Assembly: GCF_000389965.1 (NCBI RefSeq)
Contig: NC_021191.1
Location: 3,597,501 to 3,661,500, forward strand
DNA: 64,000 nucleotides
From: Actinoplanes sp. N902-109
Lineage (GTDB): Bacteria; Actinomycetota; Actinomycetes; Mycobacteriales; Micromonosporaceae
Reading direction: 5' to 3'
In this document: one piece after another, positions 57,712-64,000 of the stretch
Layout: every line of letters starts with the position of its first letter
Numbering within the stretch: the stretch's first letter is position 1
The notes under the pieces: model-generated
The model's database searches: none
What the model saw: the letters and a program-made list of their open reading frames with translations, nothing else
Told to the model about the DNA's origin: nothing
Program-made: the position numbers and the translations under genes

Positions 57712-58590
57712 GTGTCCGGAAGCGCACTGATCGTCTGTGAGAGCCTGGTGCGCATCTACCAGACCGGCTCGATCGAGGTGCAGGCGCTGCAGGGTCTCGA
57801 CCTCGTGGTGGACAGCGGTGAGATGGTCGCCGTGGTGGGTGCCTCCGGGTCCGGCAAGTCGACGTTGCTGTCCATCCTGGCCGGGATCGACGCACCGACA
57901 GCGGGCAGCGCCCGGGTCGCGGAATGGGATCTGCTGGCCATGTCCCGCGCCGACCGGGTCCGCTACCGGCGGCACACCGTCGGCTTCGTCCGTCAGCAGA
58001 CCGCGAGCAACCTGGTGCCGTACCTGACCTCCCGGCAGGTGATCGACCTGCCGATGGTGGCGGCCCGCACCCCGGTGCGGCAGCGCCGCGAACGGGTGGA
58101 CGAGCTGCTCGCGGCGCTGAGCGTCACCGACTGCGCGGACCGCAAACCCAGTCAGATGTCCGGCGGGCAGCAGCAGCGGGTGGCGATCGCGGTCGCGCTG
58201 GCCAACCAGCCTCCGGTGCTGTTCGCCGACGAGCCGACCGGTGAGCTGGACACCGCCACGTCGGCCGAGGTCTTCGGTGCGCTGCGGCAGGTCAACGAGC
58301 GCTACGGCGTGACGGTCGTCATCGTCACCCATGATCAGGCGGTGAGCACCCAGGTGGCGCGGACCGTGGCGATCCGCGACGGGCGCACCAGCAGCGAAGT
58401 GGTCCGGCGCACGGCCACCGACGAGGCGGGCGACACCCACGTGATCGCCGAGGAGTACGCGGTGATGGACCGGGCCGGCCGGGTGCAGATCCCGCGGGAG
58501 TACCGCGAGGCGCTCCAGTTGACCAACCGGGTCCGGCTCGCCCTGGAGACCGGGCACGTCCAGATCCACCCCGACGGGACCGGCCGGTGA
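57712..58590 (+). CDS. ABC transporter ATPase, MacB/LolD type, with AbrB-like tail
   Basis: A 292-residue ATPase; GTG start about 37 nt after a TATAAA box (57670-57675) that may be its -10. Walker A GASGSGKST, Q-loop, signature MSGGQQQRVAIA, Walker B VLFADEPTGELD and the H-loop HDQ are intact. About 65 extra residues follow the ATPase fold; the last 45 (VMDRAGRVQIPREYREAL, VRLALETGHVQIHP) look like a swapped-hairpin AbrB/SpoVT half. First gene of a four-gene coupled ABC operon. Confidence 0.92.
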   Translation: MSGSALIVCESLVRIYQTGSIEVQALQGLDLVVDSGEMVAVVGASGSGKSTLLSILAGIDAPTAGSARVAEWDLLAMSRADRVRYRRHTVGFVRQQTASNLVPYLTSRQVIDLPMVAARTPVRQRRERVDELLAALSVTDCADRKPSQMSGGQQQRVAIAVALANQPPVLFADEPTGELDTATSAEVFGALRQVNERYGVTVVIVTHDQAVSTQVARTVAIRDGRTSSEVVRRTATDEAGDTHVIAEEYAVMDRAGRVQIPREYREALQLTNRVRLALETGHVQIHPDGTGR

Positions 58591-59264
58591 GCGCGCCGCT
58601 GGTGACCGTGCGTGGGATCAGCCGCACCTTCGGCAGCGGACCGGCCGCCGTGCACGCGCTGCGCGACGTCTCCCTCGACATCGAGGCGGGGCGCATGGTG
58701 GCGCTCGCGGGCCGCTCGGGCTCCGGCAAGACCACACTGCTCAACGTGATCGGTGGCCTGGACCGCCCGGACGCCGGCAGCGTGCTGGTCGACGGCGAGG
58801 AGATCACCACGCTGGACGAGGACGGCCTGTCGCAGCTGCGGCGCGACAAGGTGTCGTACGTGTTCCAGACCTTCGGCCTGATCCCGGTGCTGTCGGCGGC
58901 GGAGAACGTCGGGGCGCCGCTGCGGCTGGCCCGCACCCCGGCCGCCGAGCGCGAGCAGCGGGTCCGGCTGCTGCTCGACCTGGTCGGGCTGGGCGGGCAC
59001 ACCGAGCAGCGGCCGGGTGAGCTGTCCGGCGGCCAGCAGCAGCGGGTGGCGATCGCCCGGGCGCTGGCTGCCTCGCCCCGGCTGCTGATCGCCGACGAGC
59101 CGACCGGGCAGCTCGACGCGGAAACCGGCCGGTCGGTGATGGCGCTGCTGCGCGGGGTGGTGGAATCCGAGGGCGTGACCGTTCTGGTGTCCACCCATGA
59201 CCCGGTGATGATGGCGCTGGCGGACCGGGTGGTCCGGATCGGTGACGGGCGGATCGAGGAGTGA
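58587..59264 (+). CDS. ABC transporter ATPase, MacB/LolD type
   Basis: A 225-residue ATPase without extra domains. Walker A GRSGSGKTTLLN, signature LSGGQQQRVAIARAL, Walker B LLIADEPTGQLD, H-loop STHDP. FGLIPVLSAAENV is the LolD/MacB-type segment. It starts with GTGA overlap and ends with GTGA overlap. Two different ATPases for two permeases suggest a heterodimeric motor. Confidence 0.95.
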   Translation: MSAPLVTVRGISRTFGSGPAAVHALRDVSLDIEAGRMVALAGRSGSGKTTLLNVIGGLDRPDAGSVLVDGEEITTLDEDGLSQLRRDKVSYVFQTFGLIPVLSAAENVGAPLRLARTPAAEREQRVRLLLDLVGLGGHTEQRPGELSGGQQQRVAIARALAASPRLLIADEPTGQLDAETGRSVMALLRGVVESEGVTVLVSTHDPVMMALADRVVRIGDGRIEE

Positions 59265-62200
59265 TCGCCCTGGTCCGCCGCCGGGCCCGGGCCCAGTGGC
59301 CGGTGCTCGCCGTCCTGCTCGCCGTGGTCACGCTCGGCGCGACGCTGCTCGGGGTGTGCGCGCTGCTCGTGACCCACAGCGCCGACCGCGCGCTCGGGGT
59401 GGCGGCCGCGCGCACCGATGCGGAGCAGACGACCGTCACGGCGTACACGTCGGCGGTCTCCGGGCCGGATGCAGCGGCGGTTGCCGGGGCCACCCGTGCG
59501 GTGCTGACGTCGGCGCTGGCGCCCTTCCCGGTCAGCACCGCCGGCCGCGCCTCCTCGGTGCTGCGACCGCTGACCGGGCGCGGCGACGACGCGCGCACCT
59601 ACCTGTCCGGCATCGAGAACCTGCCGGACCGCGCCACGCTGACCGGCGGTCGCTGGCCTCGGAAGACCGGGGAGGCGGTGCTGCTCGAAGCGACCGCCGG
59701 CCGTCTCGGCCTGCGGGTGGGCAGCCGGGTGCACCTGGCGGCGAAGCCACCGGACGATCCCGCGCCCGCCGTGGACCTGACCGTCGTCGGGATCGCCCAG
59801 CCGTTGCCCGGCGGCGGCTGGGACCGCGACCTGCTGGCCGGAACGGGTTTCCAAGCGGCCTATTCCGACGGCAGCAGCATGCGGGAGTTCCCCACCTACG
59901 GACCGTTCCTGGTCGGCTTCGACGACCTGATCGCGGGCGGCTCGGCCCTGAACCGCCTGGAGATCACCGCCCGCCCCGACCTCACCGGCGCCACCCCGGC
60001 CAGGCTGGCGACCGTGGCTGCCCGGGTGAGCGACGCCGACGCGCGGCTGACCGGCGAGCTCGGGGACCGGGTCCGGTTGAGCAGGATCGGCTCGCAGCTG
60101 ACGGACGCCCTGCGTGCGCAGCAGCACCAGCGGGATGTCACGCGGGCGGTGGTGCTCGCGGTCGCGGTGCTCGGGACCGTGCTGACCGCGGTCGCGCTGA
60201 CCCTGGCAGGCCGGCTCACCGCGAGCCTACGGGCGGCGGAGATGACGTTGCTGTCGGCTCTGGGCACCAGCCGTTCGCAGCTCGCGGCGGCGGCGGTGCT
60301 GGAGGCGGTGGCGCTCGCGCTGACAGCGACCGCGCTGGCCGTGCCCGTATCGGCGTTGGTCTACAGCGGTCTCAGCCATCTGCCGCCGATGGCCGGTGCG
60401 GGACTCACCACCGGGCCGGTGCTGACCGGTGCCCAGGTGCTTGCGGTGCTGGCCGGTGCGTCGGCGCTGGCGGTCGTGCTGGTGCTCATCGCGATCCGGT
60501 CCGAGGTCGCGCAGCGCGAGCGGGGCCGCCGGGACGTGCTCGCCCGCTCCGGGGCGGACCTGCTGCTGGTGGCGTTTGCCGCGCTCGGCTGGTGGCAGCT
60601 GCATGCCGGGGGGACCGGGACCGACCTGCTGCAGGTGCTCGCGCCCGCACTCATGCTGATCGCCGGGTCCGCGCTGGCCCTGCGGCTGGTCCCGCCCGCC
60701 CTGCGGATCGCCGACCGGATCGCCCGGCGCTCCGACGGGCTGCCGGTGCCACTCGCGGCGTTCGAGGCGGCCCGCCGCCCCCAGGCTGCCGCCGCCGGGC
60801 TGCTGATCTGTCTGGCCGCCGCCACCGGCACGTTCGCGGTGGCCTTCGACAGCACCTGGCACCGGTCCCAGGCCGACCAGGCCGACCTGGCGGTGGGTAC
60901 CGACCTCGCCGTCGCCCTGAGCACGCCGCCGGTTGCCGGTCAGGGGGCCGCCATCAAGACCGCCACCGGGGCTCAGGCCGTGAGTCCGGTCGTGCACCGG
61001 GGGCTGGCGATCGGTCAGTGGTTCGGGGACGGCGCCCCGCCCCGCCTGGTGGCTGCCGACACCACCCAGGCGAACCGGGTGTTCCGGGGCCGGCTGTCCG
61101 GCGGGCAGGACTGGGCGCAAGCCACCCGCGGACTCGCCCCGGGCACGCCGGTCCATGGCGTGCCGCTGCCCGCCGGGGGCACGTTCTCGCTGGCGGTGAC
61201 GGCGACCGGGGACCTCCCGCTGAGCGTCGCCCCGGCCCTGCTCCTGCAGGATCCGGCCGGGCTGCGGACCCTGTGCACCGGCCCGCCCGTCGCGCTCGAC
61301 GGGGTGCGTCATCCGATCGCCGGGTGCCTGCCGGTGGCCGGGATGCAGCTGATCGCGGTGACGCTGCCGATCAGCACCGGGCCCGGGTACTTCTCGGCGG
61401 GCGACATCAGCGAGATCGCTGCCGACCTCCGGTTGCCCGCGCCGGCCGGCGAGCTGGGCTCCTGGACCGTCCGCTCGGCCCTGCCGGACAGGGGCCGGGT
61501 ACAGGTCCCGACGATCACCAGCACCGGCAGCACCGTCCGGATCACCACCACAGTGCGCCTCGGCGGTGCCAACAACGACACACCGACCCTGGTGGCAACC
61601 GCATTCCAGGCCCCTGCGGTCCTGCCAGTCGTCATCTCGCGGACCCTGGCGGACGGCATCGGGGTGACCGGCGGTGCGCACCTGGATGTGTTGATCGGCG
61701 ACACCGGCGTGCCCGTCGAGGTCACCGGTGTGGTGCCGGACGTCCCCTCGGCCCCCGGCGCCGCGGCTGTGCTGGCCGATCTGGACACCGTGACCAGGGT
61801 GCTGACCATGCACGGCGACCCGCAGAACCCCGTCGACGGCTGGTGGGCCGGCGAACCGGTGCGCAGCGACCTCGCCGGCCTGCACCTGGGCACGGTCACC
61901 ACCCGCACCGGGGAAACCACCCGGCTGACCGCCGGTCCGCTCAACGCCGGCCTGCCCGCCGTGCTCAGCGTGCTGATCCCGGCGGCGGTGCTGCTGCTCT
62001 TCGCCGGGGTGTTGCTGCACGTCACCCATGACCTGCGCGAGCGGGCCGTCGAGGTGGCCCGGTTGCGTGGCCTGGGCCTGACCGGGCGGCAGATCCGGAC
62101 CGTGCTGCTCGGCCAGCACACCTTCGTCCTGCTCCCGCTGCTGGTCATCGGCGCTGTGGTCGGCTCACTGGCCACCGGGATCAGCACACCGCTGCTGATC

Positions 62201-62371
62201 CGCTCGCAGACCGGCGCCGCACCCGTGCCCGGGGTGGTCGCGGTCTGGCCATGGGCCGCCGAGGCGATCCTGCTGCTGCTGCTCATGGCCGGGTGTGCGG
62301 CCGCTGCCGGGAGCGTCAGCATGGTTCAGGCCCGCCGGGCCGGCGCTGCCCAGCTGCGGGTGGCGTCATGA
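59261..62371 (+). CDS. FtsX-type ABC permease, large
   Basis: A 1036-residue membrane protein. An N-terminal anchor (VLAVLLAVVTLGATLLGV), an extracytoplasmic MacB-like domain to about residue 280, a first FtsX core with three membrane segments (about 290-410), a central pair, a second large periplasmic-side domain (about 530-890), and a C-terminal FtsX core (AVLLLFAGVLLHVTHDLRE, LRGLGLTGRQIRTVLLGQ). This is the duplicated-FtsX plan of mechanotransmission-type transporters in actinomycetes. No export substrate is evident. Confidence 0.9.
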   Translation: MIALVRRRARAQWPVLAVLLAVVTLGATLLGVCALLVTHSADRALGVAAARTDAEQTTVTAYTSAVSGPDAAAVAGATRAVLTSALAPFPVSTAGRASSVLRPLTGRGDDARTYLSGIENLPDRATLTGGRWPRKTGEAVLLEATAGRLGLRVGSRVHLAAKPPDDPAPAVDLTVVGIAQPLPGGGWDRDLLAGTGFQAAYSDGSSMREFPTYGPFLVGFDDLIAGGSALNRLEITARPDLTGATPARLATVAARVSDADARLTGELGDRVRLSRIGSQLTDALRAQQHQRDVTRAVVLAVAVLGTVLTAVALTLAGRLTASLRAAEMTLLSALGTSRSQLAAAAVLEAVALALTATALAVPVSALVYSGLSHLPPMAGAGLTTGPVLTGAQVLAVLAGASALAVVLVLIAIRSEVAQRERGRRDVLARSGADLLLVAFAALGWWQLHAGGTGTDLLQVLAPALMLIAGSALALRLVPPALRIADRIARRSDGLPVPLAAFEAARRPQAAAAGLLICLAAATGTFAVAFDSTWHRSQADQADLAVGTDLAVALSTPPVAGQGAAIKTATGAQAVSPVVHRGLAIGQWFGDGAPPRLVAADTTQANRVFRGRLSGGQDWAQATRGLAPGTPVHGVPLPAGGTFSLAVTATGDLPLSVAPALLLQDPAGLRTLCTGPPVALDGVRHPIAGCLPVAGMQLIAVTLPISTGPGYFSAGDISEIAADLRLPAPAGELGSWTVRSALPDRGRVQVPTITSTGSTVRITTTVRLGGANNDTPTLVATAFQAPAVLPVVISRTLADGIGVTGGAHLDVLIGDTGVPVEVTGVVPDVPSAPGAAAVLADLDTVTRVLTMHGDPQNPVDGWWAGEPVRSDLAGLHLGTVTTRTGETTRLTAGPLNAGLPAVLSVLIPAAVLLLFAGVLLHVTHDLRERAVEVARLRGLGLTGRQIRTVLLGQHTFVLLPLLVIGAVVGSLATGISTPLLIRSQTGAAPVPGVVAVWPWAAEAILLLLLMAGCAAAAGSVSMVQARRAGAAQLRVAS

Positions 62372-64000
62372 CGGTGCGCCTCCTGCCCCCGCTGCACTGG
62401 CCCAGCGTACGGGGCCGGGCGCGGGCCGATGCCGGGCCGTTGACGCTGGTGGCCATGGTGGTCGCGGCGGTCACGGTGCTGGCCGGTGCGGTGCCGATGC
62501 TGCTGACCGGCACCGCGAACCAGGCCGTGCGGCAAGCGGTGCGCGAGGCCGGCGACCAGGCCGACATCAGGGTCAGCGGCGACTGGCCCGATGACGACGG
62601 CAGCAGCGGCGGCCGACTGCGGGACCCGCGCTCCGCCACCTCCCTCGACGAACTGCGTGATCGCGCCCTCGACCAGCTCGGACCGCTGCGCGATCAGCTG
62701 CAGGCGCCGATCGAACTGGCCACCGGTCCGTACCTGAAGATCGTCGGCGGCCGCGAGCCGCGCAGTTTCCGGCTCGGCTACGTGGCGCAGGCCACCGAGC
62801 CGGCGGTCGTCTGGGTGTCCGGCGCCGCGCCCGGTCCCTCTGCTGATCAGCTGAACGCCGAGGTGCCCTACGACGACGACCCGTGGCCGGTGCAGGCCGG
62901 GATCTCGGAGGCCACCGCGGCCCGGCTGGGGGCCGGGCCGGGCGACCGGCTGCGGCTGGAGGACATCAAGCGCAACCCCCGGGACGTACGGATCAGTGGC
63001 ATCTTCCGGCCGGTGAACCCCGGTGACCCGGTCTGGCAGGCGGCGCCGTGGCTGCTCGACCCACAGCTCGGTGCGGACGGTCCGGGCATGACCCGGTTCG
63101 GTGGCCTGCTCGACCGGCAGTCGCTGCCCGATGCGCGCATCGCGTTCACCAGCACGCAGGTGAGCAGGACCGTGCTGTTCCGTCCCGACGCCGCGCTGCT
63201 GACCCTCGAGTCGGCGCAGCGGATCGCGGCGGCAGTGCTGAACCTCAAGGCGACGTCGGGGTCCTCGGCGAGCCGTGATGGTGCCGCGCAGTGGTCCACC
63301 CAGCTCGACCGCGTTCTGCACGACGTACGCGAACGTGTCGAAGCGGCTCGGGCACAGGCATCGGTGCTGCTCAGCGCGGTGTTGCTGAGCACGGTGCTGG
63401 TCCTGTTGCTCGCCGCGCAGCTGCTGGCGGCCCGGCGCGGGGCGGCGCTGACCGTGGCCCGCCGGCGCGGGATGTCGCTGGCCGCGCTCGGCGCCGAGCT
63501 GCTGATCGAGTCGGTGGTGCTCACCGTGGCCGCGACTGCGGCGGGCGCGCTGATCGCGTGGGCCCTCGCCCACGGTGTCGCCTGGGGATGGCTGTTGCCC
63601 GCGGGATCCACCGCGGTGCTGGCCGGGCCCGCCTTCGGACTCGTCACGGCATACCGTGCCACCCGCGACAAGCGGGTGCCGGCCAACCGCAGTGCCCGGC
63701 GGTGGGCCGGGCGGACAACCGCCCTGCGCCGGCTGACCGCCGAGGTGGCGGTTGTCGCGACGGCTGCCATTGCGATGACGGTGTTGTATCAGCGCGGGGC
63801 GCTGCCGTCGGACGGTGGCACCGTGCTGCTACCGGCCTCCGCCCCGGCCCTGAGTGCTCTGACCGGGGCACTGGTGCTGGTGCGGCTGCTGCCCGCGATC
63901 CTCGGGCTGACTCTGCGGCAGGCGCTGCGGTCGACAAGGCCGCTGGCGGTGTTCGGGGCGGCGCGGGCGGCCTCCGCCGCGAAGCAGGTTCTGCCGGTGC
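62368..64000 (+). CDS. FtsX-type ABC permease, 5' part (runs off right edge)
   Basis: ATG at 62368 overlaps the previous stop (ATGA) and the frame is open to the end of the window (about 544 codons). It has an N-terminal membrane anchor (TLVAMVVAAVTVLAGAVPMLL), an extracytoplasmic domain to about residue 325, then FtsX-type segments (ASVLLSAVLLSTVLVLLLAAQ, RRGMSLAALGAELLIESVVL). Partner of the preceding permease in the same transporter. Confidence 0.9.
   Translation, partial: MTVRLLPPLHWPSVRGRARADAGPLTLVAMVVAAVTVLAGAVPMLLTGTANQAVRQAVREAGDQADIRVSGDWPDDDGSSGGRLRDPRSATSLDELRDRALDQLGPLRDQLQAPIELATGPYLKIVGGREPRSFRLGYVAQATEPAVVWVSGAAPGPSADQLNAEVPYDDDPWPVQAGISEATAARLGAGPGDRLRLEDIKRNPRDVRISGIFRPVNPGDPVWQAAPWLLDPQLGADGPGMTRFGGLLDRQSLPDARIAFTSTQVSRTVLFRPDAALLTLESAQRIAAAVLNLKATSGSSASRDGAAQWSTQLDRVLHDVRERVEAARAQASVLLSAVLLSTVLVLLLAAQLLAARRGAALTVARRRGMSLAALGAELLIESVVLTVAATAAGALIAWALAHGVAWGWLLPAGSTAVLAGPAFGLVTAYRATRDKRVPANRSARRWAGRTTALRRLTAEVAVVATAAIAMTVLYQRGALPSDGGTVLLPASAPALSALTGALVLVRLLPAILGLTLRQALRSTRPLAVFGAARAASAAKQVLPV

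Overview
The window reads as the chromosome of a high-GC filamentous actinomycete, most like the Micromonosporaceae (an Actinoplanes-type genome), although genus cannot be fixed from sequence alone. The pointers are very GC-rich codons, frequent GTG starts, many ATGA/GTGA stop-start overlaps, a four-gene conservon (sensor kinase, roadblock protein, DUF742 protein, small GTPase), several XRE regulators with an MmyB-like ligand domain, LLM-type flavin oxidoreductases, an actinobacterial-type adenosine kinase and two secondary-metabolite loci. No rRNA, tRNA, CRISPR array or insertion sequence was recognised.

Layout. 1-6.7 kb: signalling and redox genes (3' end of a histidine kinase, two LLM oxidoreductases, a MEDS/ATPase regulator, a membrane GGDEF-EAL protein, a small membrane protein). 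6.9-25.5 kb: a probable biosynthetic locus. It has a stand-alone ATP-grasp enzyme, three related XRE/MmyB-type regulators, an operon with a lone acyl carrier protein, two poorly known proteins, a tautomerase, an AfsA-type hotdog protein, a HAD phosphatase and a type II thioesterase, then a KAS III ketosynthase, a Rossmann reductase, a membrane acyltransferase and an MFS exporter. It ends with a methyltransferase followed by metK, adenosine kinase and metF, which make or recycle the methyl donor. A 37-bp element (31 of 37 positions identical) with the palindrome GGTGGTG-N4-CACCACC lies about 100-120 bp upstream of both the ACP gene and the methyltransferase gene, which suggests the two ends are co-regulated. 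25.7-35.1 kb: a PAS/GAF histidine kinase with a response regulator, a quinone reductase, a cupin, an acyl-CoA dehydrogenase, and the conservon with a GAF protein as a fifth member.

35.6-47.7 kb: a compact NRPS locus. It holds a Rid-family protein, an ATP-grasp ligase, a C-A-T-C-T-C synthetase whose only A domain carries a clear serine code, an alpha/beta hydrolase with Cys in place of the nucleophilic Ser, an MFS transporter and a separate A-T didomain protein. Domain counts imply that the middle carrier domain is loaded in trans and that the terminal C domain works with the separate A-T protein. A secreted DUF3455 protein follows. 47.8-49.2 kb is a scar: a truncated and frameshifted LuxR/LAL regulator abuts the 3' end of an alpha/beta hydrolase gene on the other strand. 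An acyl-CoA dehydrogenase comes next.

50.4-57.7 kb: a divergent glycan island with four overlapping glycosyltransferase genes on the minus strand and a WcbI-like protein plus two glycosyltransferases on the plus strand. 57.7-64.0 kb: a translationally coupled ABC system with two MacB/LolD-type ATPases (the first with an AbrB-like tail) and two large FtsX-type permeases; the second permease runs off the right edge.
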